A DNA stretch of 51,976 nt. Origin: CAYOKT01 sp964404605 (GTDB taxonomy: Bacteria > Electryoneota > Electryoneia > Electryoneales > Electryoneaceae). Both the position numbers and the translations under genes were made by a program. This document shows positions 16,426 through 24,585 of the stretch, piece by piece (positions within the stretch are counted from its first letter, which is position 1; each line of letters opens with the position of its first letter). The notes under the pieces were generated by a model, which saw only the letters and a list, made by a program, of their open reading frames with translations, was not told where the DNA came from and did not search any database. The DNA is taken from NCBI GenBank assembly GCA_964404605.1, contig CAYOKT010000009.1:1-51976 (forward strand). The letters run 5' to 3'.

Positions 16426-18159
16426 ATGGCGACGCTGGTACGATCGCACAACGCGGAAAAGGTCATCGAACGGCTGGGGAAGAAGCTGAACCGGCAGGTT
16501 GTCGGCTCCCTCGCCGCCTGTGTTCACTGCGGCATGTGCACCGAATCCTGCCATTACGTCCTGGCGAACCCGGGGGATGTCACCTTCGCCCCGGCCTGGA
16601 AAGCCGACCGTCTGCGAAAGATATTCAAGCGCCACTACGACTGGACGGGGCGTGTTTTCCCCTGGTGGGTCGGCGCGAAAAGCGTCTGGACGGACGAGGA
16701 ACTCGAAGAACTCAAGGACATCGTCTTCGGCAAGTGCACCAATTGCCGCCGCTGCTCCATCAACTGCCCGATGGGGGTCGATTTCGCCACCTTCAACCGG
16801 ACCGTGCGCGGACTGCTCGTGTCCGTGGGGATCATGCCGGAGGGCGTGGCCCATGTCAGCAAGGACCAGTGGGAAATCGGCAACCAGATGGGGGTGTTGA
16901 AGGAAGACTATCTCGACACCATCGAATGGATGGAAGAGGAGATCCAGGAGGAACTCGGACCCGAAGCGCGGATCCCCATCGACAAGAAGGGGGCGAATGT
17001 CGTCTACACGATCAACCCCCGTGAAGTGAAGTACGACCCCCGCACGATTTCCGACGCCGCCAAGATCTTCGAGGTGGCCGGCGAGGACTGGACGATGCCG
17101 TCCGAGGGGTGGGACATGACCAACTTCGGGCTCTTCAGCGGGGACGACGAGTTGGGCGCCTCGGTGGCGCAGCGTGTCTACGACAAGATGGAAGAGCTCG
17201 GGGGGAGGAAGCTCGTCATCTCCGAATGCGGGCACGGCTACCGCTCAACCCGCTGCGAGGGGCAGAACTGGGCGGGCAAGGATGTAAGTTTCGCCATGGA
17301 ATCCTCGGTGGTCACGATGCTCGACTATGTTAAAACCGGGCGGATCCAGGTCGATAAATCGAAGAACGACAAGGTCTACACCTATCACGATTCCTGCAAT
17401 TTCGCCCGTTCCTGCGGGATGACCGAGGAGCCGCGGGAGTTGTTGCAGCTGGTCGTGGGGGATTTTCGTGAGATGGTTCCCAACCGCGCGGAAAACTACT
17501 GCTGCACCGGCGGCGGCGGGGCGATGTCGATGTCCGAATACGCGCCCAACCGCTTGAAATCCGCCAAGATCAAGGCGGATCAGCTTCGCGCCACGGGGGC
17601 GAACGTGGTCGTGACGAGTTGCCACAACTGCGTGGACGGCCTCAACGACCTGATCAAGCATTACAAGCTTGACATGGAGGTCACCCAGCTTGTCAACCTG
17701 GTGGCGAACGCCCTGGTGATGCCCGAGAAACCCGTCGTCGAAGAGGTCGTGCCGCCGGAGGTCGTCCTCGAGGCTCCCCTCGCGGGGCGGAAGATCCTGG
17801 TGGTGGATGACGAGCCCGACCTGCGCGTCTTCTACGGGTCCGTGCTGGAGGACAACGGCGCGACGATCCTCGAGGCGGCGGACGGTGAAACCGCCCTCGA
17901 ACTTGCGGTCGCCGAGAAACCGGACCTGATCACGCTGGACCTGTCGATGCCCGGCATGGACGGTGGAAAGGTCTTCGCGGCGTTGCGTACCCACGAGGTG
18001 ACGGCGGAGATCCCCGTCTGCATCATCACCGGCCGCCCGGAACTGCGAAGCCTGATCTACGACCGGCCCGTCCCGCCGCCGGAAGGCTATCTTGACAAGC
18101 CCGTGAACGAAGAGACACTGTTGCGCAATGTGCGCAAGATCTTCGAGGTGGGAGACTGA
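16426..18159 (+). CDS. HdrD/DsrK-like Fe-S oxidoreductase fused to a C-terminal response-regulator receiver domain
   Basis: 577 aa. Residues 32-42 (CVHCGMCTESC) and 104-114 (CTNCRRCSINC) are two [4Fe-4S] ferredoxin-type clusters. A degenerate first CCG region (VISECGHGYRS) is followed by a complete cysteine-rich domain: YHDSCN, the CCTGGGGAMS signature and SCHNCVDG, as in HdrD, DsrK and GlpC catalytic subunits. After a short linker (PVVEEVVPPEVV), residues 452-577 are a full receiver domain: acidic pair D461-D462, phospho-acceptor D505 in ITLDLSMPG, T535 and K558 in GYLDKP. The fusion is a single uninterrupted frame. The ATG at 16426 (MATLVRSHN) is preferred; upstream in-frame residues look non-coding. 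The neighbouring membrane subunit, histidine kinase and free receiver imply phosphorylation-linked electron transfer. I know of no characterised protein of this architecture. Confidence 0.9.
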   Translation: MATLVRSHNAEKVIERLGKKLNRQVVGSLAACVHCGMCTESCHYVLANPGDVTFAPAWKADRLRKIFKRHYDWTGRVFPWWVGAKSVWTDEELEELKDIVFGKCTNCRRCSINCPMGVDFATFNRTVRGLLVSVGIMPEGVAHVSKDQWEIGNQMGVLKEDYLDTIEWMEEEIQEELGPEARIPIDKKGANVVYTINPREVKYDPRTISDAAKIFEVAGEDWTMPSEGWDMTNFGLFSGDDELGASVAQRVYDKMEELGGRKLVISECGHGYRSTRCEGQNWAGKDVSFAMESSVVTMLDYVKTGRIQVDKSKNDKVYTYHDSCNFARSCGMTEEPRELLQLVVGDFREMVPNRAENYCCTGGGGAMSMSEYAPNRLKSAKIKADQLRATGANVVVTSCHNCVDGLNDLIKHYKLDMEVTQLVNLVANALVMPEKPVVEEVVPPEVVLEAPLAGRKILVVDDEPDLRVFYGSVLEDNGATILEAADGETALELAVAEKPDLITLDLSMPGMDGGKVFAALRTHEVTAEIPVCIITGRPELRSLIYDRPVPPPEGYLDKPVNEETLLRNVRKIFEVGD

Positions 18160-18220
18160 TCGGTCCGGCCGCCTCGAACGGGAGTAGAGTGCGGCAGGGG
18201 GTGAAAACCTGGACGGCACG

Positions 18221-19720
18221 ATGGATGGACAGGCGTTGCCATATGAGCAGTTCTTCGACCAGATCCCGGGATATGTGACCGTTCAGGGGAAGGACCTCCG
18301 CATCCTCGCGGCCAATCGCAAGTTCCGCGAGGATTTCGGGGATTTCGAGGGCCGTTACTGCTTCCAGGTGTACAAGCACCGCCCCGAGAAGTGCGAGGTC
18401 TGCCCGGTCGAAAAGACATTTCGGGACGGGGTCGGCCGCTCCTCCGAAGAGGTCGTCCGCAGCCTGGACGGCAGCGAGATCCAGGTGATCGTCTACACCT
18501 CCCCGATCCGCGGCGAGGACGGTGAGATCGAGGCCGTGCTCGAGATGTCCACGGATATCACCGATGTGAAAGCCCTGCAGGACAGGTACCGGGAGAGCCA
18601 GGCGCGGTACAGAATCCTGTTCGAGGAGGTCCCCTGTTACATCTCCATCCAGGACCTCGATCTGAATATCGTCAATGCGAACCGTTTGTGGGTGGAGGCG
18701 TTCGGTTCCTCCTACGGGAAGAAGTGTTACGAAGCCTACAAGCACCGCACGGAGGAGTGCACCCCCTGCATCGCGCGGCAGACCGCCGAGGATGGAAAGG
18801 TGCACTATCACGAGGAGGTGGTCACCGACGCGGACGGCAACCGGATGCACGTGCTGGTGCATACGATGCCCCTGCGCGGCGCGGACGGGAAGATCCGGCA
18901 GATCATCGAAATGAGCACCGACATCACCCAGATCCGTGAGCTCCAGTCCCAGCTCACGAACCTCGGCCTGCTGATCAGCTCCGTTTCGCACGGCATCAAG
19001 GGGGTCTTGAACGGTCTCGACGGCGGCATCTACCTGGTCAGCAAGGGGTTGGAAAACAACAACCCGGACCGGGTGGAGAAGGGGTGGAAGATCGTCCTGC
19101 GAAATGTCAAGCGGATCCGGAGCATGGTGCTGGACATCCTCTATTACGCAAGAGACCGGGAGCCCAGCTACGACCGGATCTCGGCGGCGCAGTCGATGGA
19201 GGATGTCTTCGCCCTTGTCAAGGACAACGCCTACGACAGCGGCATCATCCTCGAAAAGGAGATCAGCGCGGACGCCGGAGAATTCGAGGCCGACGAGAGC
19301 GCGGTCCGCTCGCTCCTGGTGAACCTGGCGGAAAACTCGATCGATGCCTGCCGGGTGGATGCGAAGAAGAAATCCCACCGCGTGAGCCTCCGGGTCCGGG
19401 GCGATGAAGAGGCCGTCTATTTCGAGATTGAGGATAATGGTATCGGCATGGAGCGCGAGACCCGCGAGAAGGCGTTCTCGCTTTTCTTCTCCTCGAAGGG
19501 GGCGGAAGGGACGGGGTTGGGGCTGTTCATCGCGGACAAAATCACGCGGGCGCATGGCGGGGGGATCGAGTTGGAATCGGAGGCGGGTGTCGGTACGCAT
19601 TTCACAGTGATGCTGCCGCGCAAACGGTCGGGTGGAGCCGTTTCCGCCCCGGCCGCAGGTACGGGAGAGAGGCCCGATGCCGGCCTGTCGGCGCCCGGTA
19701 CGGTTCATGGAATCAGTTGA
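18221..19720 (+). CDS. Double-PAS sensor histidine kinase with paired Cys/His motifs
   Basis: 499 aa, no transmembrane segment, so cytoplasmic. Two tandem PAS domains (about 8-118 and 128-240) each carry the identically spaced motif C-x5-H-x4-C-x2-C: C47/H53/C58/C61 and C169/H175/C180/C183. This suggests a metal, Fe-S or thiol redox site. The H-box is SVSHGIKG with H257. The ATPase domain shows the N-box NLAENSIDAC, G1 DNGIGM, and FSSKGAEGTGLGLFIADK. It ends in a low-complexity Ala/Gly/Pro tail. It lies 61 bases after the Fe-S/receiver fusion and 30 bases before the free receiver, so both receivers are likely phosphorylation partners. Confidence 0.9.
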   Translation: MDGQALPYEQFFDQIPGYVTVQGKDLRILAANRKFREDFGDFEGRYCFQVYKHRPEKCEVCPVEKTFRDGVGRSSEEVVRSLDGSEIQVIVYTSPIRGEDGEIEAVLEMSTDITDVKALQDRYRESQARYRILFEEVPCYISIQDLDLNIVNANRLWVEAFGSSYGKKCYEAYKHRTEECTPCIARQTAEDGKVHYHEEVVTDADGNRMHVLVHTMPLRGADGKIRQIIEMSTDITQIRELQSQLTNLGLLISSVSHGIKGVLNGLDGGIYLVSKGLENNNPDRVEKGWKIVLRNVKRIRSMVLDILYYARDREPSYDRISAAQSMEDVFALVKDNAYDSGIILEKEISADAGEFEADESAVRSLLVNLAENSIDACRVDAKKKSHRVSLRVRGDEEAVYFEIEDNGIGMERETREKAFSLFFSSKGAEGTGLGLFIADKITRAHGGGIELESEAGVGTHFTVMLPRKRSGGAVSAPAAGTGERPDAGLSAPGTVHGIS

Positions 19721-19750
19721 GCTTTGGGTGAAGTGGGGGGAGGGCGGACC

Positions 19751-20137
19751 ATGAGTGCGGAAAAGAAGACCGTGCTGATCGTGGATGATGAGCAGGACAC
19801 GGTCACCTATTTCCAGAGCCTGCTCGAGGACAACGGCTATGATGTCGTCGTCGCAATGGACGGCGAGGAGGGGCTTGCCCGGGTGCGTGAGGCGGTTCCG
19901 GACCTGGTGACCCTCGATGTCACCATGCCCAACATGTCCGGCACCCGGTTCTACCGGACGATGAAAGAGGATGAGAATCTGAAGCGCGTTCCCATCCTGA
20001 TCGTCACCGGCATCTCCAGGGACTATGAGAAGTTCATCTCGACCCGCCGCCAGGTCCCCCCGCCCGAGGGGTACCTCACCAAACCCATCGATCAGGGTGA
20101 GTTCCTCGCGATGGTCCGCAGGTTGATCGGGGCCTGA
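19751..20137 (+). CDS. Stand-alone response-regulator receiver protein
   Basis: 128 aa, receiver domain only, with no output domain. The acidic pair is D12-D13, the phospho-acceptor D56 (VTLDVTMPN), the switch Thr in LIVTG, and the conserved Lys K111 in GYLTKP. Like the receiver fused to the Fe-S oxidoreductase, it has a stretch with VPPPEGYL between strand 4 and the conserved Lys, so the two are close paralogues. It could be a phosphate sink, a shuttle, or the regulator of an unlinked partner. The ATG at 19751 is chosen because gggaggg precedes it; an in-frame upstream start at 19724 has a poor N-terminus. Last gene of the operon. Confidence 0.9.
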   Translation: MSAEKKTVLIVDDEQDTVTYFQSLLEDNGYDVVVAMDGEEGLARVREAVPDLVTLDVTMPNMSGTRFYRTMKEDENLKRVPILIVTGISRDYEKFISTRRQVPPPEGYLTKPIDQGEFLAMVRRLIGA

Positions 20138-20611
20138 GGACCACCGGCAAATCAGGCGGCGGTGATGTCCGGCTGGGGAGGGCGGGCCGGTGAAGTGATG
20201 CGGGCCTGGAGGGTGGCCCTGCACCTGTCCGCCATGGCGGAATGCAGCCTGGCACACCGAAGCCGCAGGCGAAGGCGGCTCCCGGGTTTCATCTCCTTGC
20301 TTCACAAGGACTTATTCAAGAACGCCGGGTGGCCCTGTCAGCTCCGTTGACAGGGTTTCCTCGTCNNNNNNNNNNNNNNNNNNNNNNNNNNNNNNNNNNN
20401 NNNNNNNNNNNNNNNNNNNNNNNNNNNNNNNNNNNNNNNNNNNNNNNNNNNNNNNNNNNNNNNNNCCGTACCGCGGCGGGCTTGCCCGTGAACTTTCTCG
20501 CGGAGGGGTGGACCATTTCCCGGATCGTATGGCGGGACAGCGAAGCTGTTCGTAGGTTGGGTAAAACTCGAAACCGCCCTTCGCAGGGGCTTCCCAGTGG
20601 GTGAGGAGACG
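20138..20611. other. Intergenic region with a 100-N scaffold gap
   Basis: No gene is recognised. 20366-20465 are N. The left part contains gcaggcgaaggcgg, cccgggtttcatc and ggtggccctg, resembling in reverse the element at 25922-25990, and a small hairpin (cctgtca/tgacagg, 20334-20354) just before the gap. Unlike the first gap, the flanks are not identical. The right part leads into the FAD oxidoreductase gene. Confidence 0.6.
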
Positions 20612-21613
20612 ATGACTGCCAGTGCGAATCCACCGAAAGTCGCCGTCGTCGGGGCCGGGATTGCGGGCCTGACGGCGGCGCGCCGCCTGCGCCGGGCCGG
20701 CGCGGAGGTCGTGGTCCTCGAAAAAACATCCCGGGTGGGGGGAAGAATGTCCACCGTCCATTTCGGCGGGGGAGTTTTCGATGACGGCGCCCAGTTCTTC
20801 ACCGTGCGGGACCCGCGCTTCGGCGAGTTCGTGGATGAGTGGATCGGGGAGGGCCTCGTGCGTGACTGGTTTCACTCCCACCTGATTCGCGGCGGCGGCA
20901 CCCACCCGGACGGCCACCCGCGGTATTGCGGCGTGCGGGGCATGAGGTCGATCACCGAACATCTCGCCGGTGGACTGACGGTCCGCACGGGCTGCGAGGT
21001 CCTGGGCCTCGAGGCGGGCGGGAAGGGGTGGTCGCTGCACCTCGCCGAGGGGGAGAAGCTCGAGGCGGACGCCCTTCTCCTGACCCCCCCGGCGCCGGCC
21101 TCCCTCGCCCTGCTCGCGGAGAGCGAACTGGCGCTCTCCGGCGATGCCCGCGAAGAGCTCCAACGGGTGGAGTATACCCCGTGCATCGCGGTCCTCGCGG
21201 TTCTCGACGGCCCGAGCGCGCTGACCGAATGGGGAGCGGTCCGCGTGGGCGGCGACACCATCGACTGGATCGCGGACAACCAGCGCAAGGGCATCTCGCC
21301 CGCGGTGACCGCGATTACCATCCAGGCGATGCCCGGGTTCAGCCGCGAGCACTGGGACGAGGACGACCGGTCGGTGGGGCAGAGGTTGCTCGACTCTGCC
21401 GCGAAGCTGCTGCTCGCCGGGGTGAAGGGGGCGACCGTCCACCGCTGGCGGCTCGGCAAGCCGGTGGAGCCCTATCCCCGTACCTACGCCGAGATCGCCG
21501 CCGACCCACCGGGTCTCCTGGCCGGAGACGCCTTCAAGGGTTACCGCGTGGAAGGCGCCACCCTCTCCGGCTTCGAGGCGGCGGAGCGGCTTGTCCGCGA
21601 GCTGGGATTGTAG
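20612..21613 (+). CDS. FAD-dependent amine oxidase / renalase-like oxidoreductase
   Basis: 333 aa. Opens with VAVVGAGIAGLTAARRLRRAG, the Rossmann dinucleotide-binding GxGxxG, with an acidic residue closing the second strand (VVVLEK) and the GG motif RVGGRMST typical of flavin amine oxidases. FFTVRDPRFGEFVDEW and the C-terminal LLAGDAFKGYRVEGATLSGFEAAERLV (second FAD contact, GD) match the renalase-like NAD(P)/FAD-dependent group. No signal peptide, so cytoplasmic. The ATG at 20612 has gaggag just before it; an in-frame GTG at 20597 is possible. The substrate cannot be deduced. Confidence 0.85.
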   Translation: MTASANPPKVAVVGAGIAGLTAARRLRRAGAEVVVLEKTSRVGGRMSTVHFGGGVFDDGAQFFTVRDPRFGEFVDEWIGEGLVRDWFHSHLIRGGGTHPDGHPRYCGVRGMRSITEHLAGGLTVRTGCEVLGLEAGGKGWSLHLAEGEKLEADALLLTPPAPASLALLAESELALSGDAREELQRVEYTPCIAVLAVLDGPSALTEWGAVRVGGDTIDWIADNQRKGISPAVTAITIQAMPGFSREHWDEDDRSVGQRLLDSAAKLLLAGVKGATVHRWRLGKPVEPYPRTYAEIAADPPGLLAGDAFKGYRVEGATLSGFEAAERLVRELGL

Positions 21614-21666
21614 TCTCTTCCCGCCACGGGAGCCGTTCGATGGGTGGCCGGCAGGAGCACGAACAA

Positions 21667-21694
21667 GCCGGGCGGCGCACGTGCGCCGCCCGGC
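21667..21694. terminator. Perfect 28-bp palindrome between convergent genes
   Basis: gccgggcggcgcac (21667-21680) is exactly complementary to 21681-21694. It lies between the ends of the FAD oxidoreductase (plus) and the outer-membrane barrel (minus), so a bidirectional terminator is likely, although no T-run flanks it. Confidence 0.55.
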
Positions 21695-21737
21695 CGGTTG
21701 GTATCGGTTATGGCAGCGGAAACTCACCCGCCGTGTT

Positions 21738-22874
21738 TTACCATCCCAACGTCAGGCTGAACAGCAGCAGGTCATCGGGCTGCTGGCCGGGCTTGGTGCC
21801 CAGCTCGGTGGTGTACTTCGCCACGTCGATCTTCAGGAAGAGAAGGCTGACACCGAGGCCATAGGTCGGGTATCCCTGGTGGAACCCGCCGCGGAGCTTG
21901 ATCAACCCCGCGAGCATGTTCATCTCGGTCCCGAGGTTGATCTTCTGGAAGATGCTGACTCCTTCACGGTTCAGGAAGTCATTGTACTCGGCGCCGAAAT
22001 CCCAGCGCTTGAGCAGCGCGCCGCCGGCGAAGGGCATGTGGTACATCGCGCCGAACTTCAGGTTCGGCTTCATATAACCGTCCAGGGAGCCGATGGCATC
22101 CTGCAGGACGACCGCGATATCCAGCCCCTGGCCGCTGCCCGGCTCACCCAGTTCGAGGGTGCGGACCGCGCCGAAGTCGATTCCGAAGCCGCTCTTCGAC
22201 TCCTCCAGCTCCTCCTGCATCGTGGCGACAAGATCTTCGATGGCCCCGGCATCGGCGGCGCTGATCCTCTTCGGAGCGACGCTCCGGCGTTGGATGCTGC
22301 GGAACGTGGCGCCCACATCCCAGTCCTGCCCCAGGATGCTCATCGACCAGCCGTACCCGACCCCGAAGACGAAGTCGCCATAGGCCCGCAGCCCGACCGC
22401 GGGGGAGAACACCCCCTGGTCCAGCTTGGTCTGGGCGTTGATCGTCTGGTAGGCGCCGATGCCGAAGTGCTTGAAGGCGAGCCCGAAGTAGGGCGCCACC
22501 TGCAGGCCGAACCACTTGTCATCGAGGCTTTCGCTGTCCTTGAGGAACGCTTCCTGCTCCGGTCCGGAGAGCGAGTCGAAGCGCGTAAAATCATCCTGGT
22601 GGTCGCTGATGAAGTTCGCCAGGTCGAGCAATTCGCTCTTGAAGCCGAAGGGGATGTTGATCTCGAGCGCGAACTTCTGGCGGTTGAGCATCGCCGGGTT
22701 GTAAAACGGTGTGTGGGCGTTGGTGGCGATGGTGGTGGTCAGGCCGCCCATTCCCATCTGGGCGACATTCAAGTGCAGTGCGGCGCCCGTGGGAACGTAC
22801 TGCTCCCGGGCGAAGGCGGTGACGGTCATGGCGAGGACGGTCACCGCGACAATCAACAGGCGAATCGTTTTCAT
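21738..22874 (-). CDS. Outer-membrane beta-barrel protein (PorV/UPF0164-like)
   Basis: 378 aa. Signal peptide of about 22 residues (LLIVAVTVLAMTVTAFA). The mature N-terminus has HLNVAQMGMGGLTTTIATNAHTPFYNPAML, the MGMGG...NPA pattern of PorV/FadL-like barrels, then amphipathic strands ending LLFSLTLGW with a C-terminal aromatic residue. A helical, charged insertion (about 200-230, AIEDLVATMQEELEESK) sits in the middle. It follows the TPR lipoprotein gene by 18 bases on the same strand, so both probably act together at the outer membrane. The start ATG at 22874 has gaggaggaacc upstream. Confidence 0.8.
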   Translation of the reverse strand: MKTIRLLIVAVTVLAMTVTAFAREQYVPTGAALHLNVAQMGMGGLTTTIATNAHTPFYNPAMLNRQKFALEINIPFGFKSELLDLANFISDHQDDFTRFDSLSGPEQEAFLKDSESLDDKWFGLQVAPYFGLAFKHFGIGAYQTINAQTKLDQGVFSPAVGLRAYGDFVFGVGYGWSMSILGQDWDVGATFRSIQRRSVAPKRISAADAGAIEDLVATMQEELEESKSGFGIDFGAVRTLELGEPGSGQGLDIAVVLQDAIGSLDGYMKPNLKFGAMYHMPFAGGALLKRWDFGAEYNDFLNREGVSIFQKINLGTEMNMLAGLIKLRGGFHQGYPTYGLGVSLLFLKIDVAKYTTELGTKPGQQPDDLLLFSLTLGW

Positions 22875-22892
22875 GTCTTGGTTCCTCCTCGT

Positions 22893-23768
22893 TTACCGTT
22901 GATCCCTGGGTCCGGTGGTGGTCAACAGGCCGCCTCCACCGCCGCCCGGCAGACCCGGCAGACCGTTCAGGCCGCCGATCAGGCCGGACCAGTTATCGGG
23001 ATTCGAAATATCCTGCTCCCCGATGAAATCCTGCAGGTTGCTCAGGTCGAACCCCGTCTCGCCCTGGTCCTCGAGGATCTGGTTGACCACACCGAGGAGC
23101 ACCTCGGCCCCCTGGGAGAGCAGGGTTGTGGCGAGATCCACGAGTGCCTGCCGATCCTCCTCGGTCATGTTATTCATCCAGTCATCGAGGTTCTCCAGCG
23201 AGAGTTCCCCGGTCTGCAAGTCGAAGAGAGCGCCGAGATAGATGTCGTTGCCGTCGATGGCGTGGTCGCCGTTGGTGTCGCGAAGGACGAGCAGCGACTG
23301 GACGGCGAGGGCGGCGGTGTAGTCGAGACCCATGGTGCGCCGGTTGAACTCGCGGTTCGACGCCGTACCGTTGTAGATGGCCCGTAAATCAAGGAGCACG
23401 TGGAACATGTTGCCGTACAACAGGTTCAGCGAGTCGCGGTACGCGGGGTTGTCGTGGTCCATGAACGGCAGGTTGCCGCTCTCGAAGGAGGATACCTCCG
23501 CGAGCAATCCGATCGTGGTGAAACCCGAGGAGCGCAGGTACGCCTTCGCCCGGCCCCAGCGAGCCCTCGCATTGCCCGGGTCCTCGTCGATCGCCTTGTC
23601 GAATTCCTCGATCGCCCCCGCATAGTCGCCGTCCCGGAGCTTGTCCATCCCGTTGACGACAAAGTCGGCGGCGGATTCAGGCGCGGTAAACCCGAAGAGG
23701 TTACACCCCGTGACCATCGCCGCGGCGAGTACGGGGAGCAATCCCACCGCCAGCCATCGTTTCATCAT
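22893..23768 (-). CDS. TPR-containing lipoprotein
   Basis: 291 aa. A type II signal with lipobox MVTGC gives Cys22 as the lipidated residue. A single TPR-like unit (about 35-70, AADFVVNGMDKLRDGDYAGAIEEFDKAIDEDP) is followed by a helical region. A DTNGDHAIDGNDIYLG segment resembles a calcium-binding EF-hand/dockerin loop. The C-terminus is Gly/Leu-rich and probably disordered. The start at 23768 (MMKRW) has a strong ribosome-binding site (ggaggagagg); upstream in-frame codons to 23822 look non-coding. Likely operon with the downstream barrel gene. Probable outer-membrane periplasmic lipoprotein; function unknown. Confidence 0.8.
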   Translation of the reverse strand: MMKRWLAVGLLPVLAAAMVTGCNLFGFTAPESAADFVVNGMDKLRDGDYAGAIEEFDKAIDEDPGNARARWGRAKAYLRSSGFTTIGLLAEVSSFESGNLPFMDHDNPAYRDSLNLLYGNMFHVLLDLRAIYNGTASNREFNRRTMGLDYTAALAVQSLLVLRDTNGDHAIDGNDIYLGALFDLQTGELSLENLDDWMNNMTEEDRQALVDLATTLLSQGAEVLLGVVNQILEDQGETGFDLSNLQDFIGEQDISNPDNWSGLIGGLNGLPGLPGGGGGGLLTTTGPRDQR

Positions 23769-23921
23769 TACCTCTCCTCCCTCACACAGTTCAGGTTTCT
23801 GGGGATGCATTGCACCCCACATTCATCGCATGGTAGAACCTAGTCAATGAGAAACCCCAAATAGGCAAAATTATTTCGTCGGGAAGGTGAGACCTGCAAT
23901 ACGTTTCCCCTGTGATCCAGG

Positions 23922-24458
23922 TCACTTTGTCGAAAGGGTCACCCAGGGCAGGGGAGAATTCGATTGCAGATCCGCGAGGCCGTCGCGAGTGATCGGTGTC
24001 AGGCGGTAGATACGCCGGCCGCGAAGCGCCACGCCCGGAGCGGCGCGCGTGCTGTCCGGCCCCGGCCGCGAGAGGAGAATCAGGCGCAGCGTTCTCCCCT
24101 CCTCGAAGACGTGCCGGATGCGCGCATTGTCCCCTTCCTGCCTCAGACCCGGAAGCCGCAGCGATCGAGGGCCGGGAGGGAGGAACAGGCGGTTCAGCGC
24201 GCCCGCCCGCAGGTAGCACCGGCCGACTCCCTCGACCTCGAGGGCGAGCGCCGCCGGGTCGCGGAGGCCGCTGCCCGGGACGGCGATCCACAAGTCCGCC
24301 ATGCCCGGAGGCACGTTGCCGGGGGGCGGCTTCAGCTCCACCTCGCGCACGGCGACACACCCCGCGGCGAAGGCGAGCAGCAGGAGCGCCGCGCCGGGCG
24401 CCATCGTGCGCCGGACACGCCTGCCGGTGGGTGAAATCCCGTCTCCAATACGCGGCAT
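23922..24458 (-). CDS. Small lipoprotein of unknown function
   Basis: 178 aa. A basic N-terminus and hydrophobic stretch end in the lipobox FAAGC, with Cys34 the lipidated residue. The mature part looks like a small beta-sandwich (MADLWIAVPGSG, ALALEVEGVGRCYLRAGALNRLFLPPGPRSLRLPG, RTLRLILLSRPG) with a PEGA-like pattern. No catalytic motif is seen. The ATG at 24458 is preferred because gggagccacc precedes it; an in-frame start at 24575 would add 39 residues without character. It precedes the TPR lipoprotein gene on the opposite side of a 150-base spacer that includes an AT-rich stretch (about 23850-23880). Confidence 0.65.
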   Translation of the reverse strand: MPRIGDGISPTGRRVRRTMAPGAALLLLAFAAGCVAVREVELKPPPGNVPPGMADLWIAVPGSGLRDPAALALEVEGVGRCYLRAGALNRLFLPPGPRSLRLPGLRQEGDNARIRHVFEEGRTLRLILLSRPGPDSTRAAPGVALRGRRIYRLTPITRDGLADLQSNSPLPWVTLSTK

Positions 24459-24585
24459 GGTGGCTCCCTGGTGAAACGGTGTCCGGCGGACCGATCCGGG
24501 AGAACGGTCTACAGAGAGTTTCGTGATCACAAGCTCCGGTCGCAAGGCCGCCGGGCCGGCCGGGGCACTTTTCACGGGTTGGTGA

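Noticed and set aside
18359..18783. Possible c-type heme sites (CxxC) in the kinase PAS domains
   Set aside because: The residue after CxxC is Pro or Ile, not His (CEVCP, CTPCI), so the CxxCH heme-attachment motif is absent; metal, Fe-S or thiol roles remain possible.
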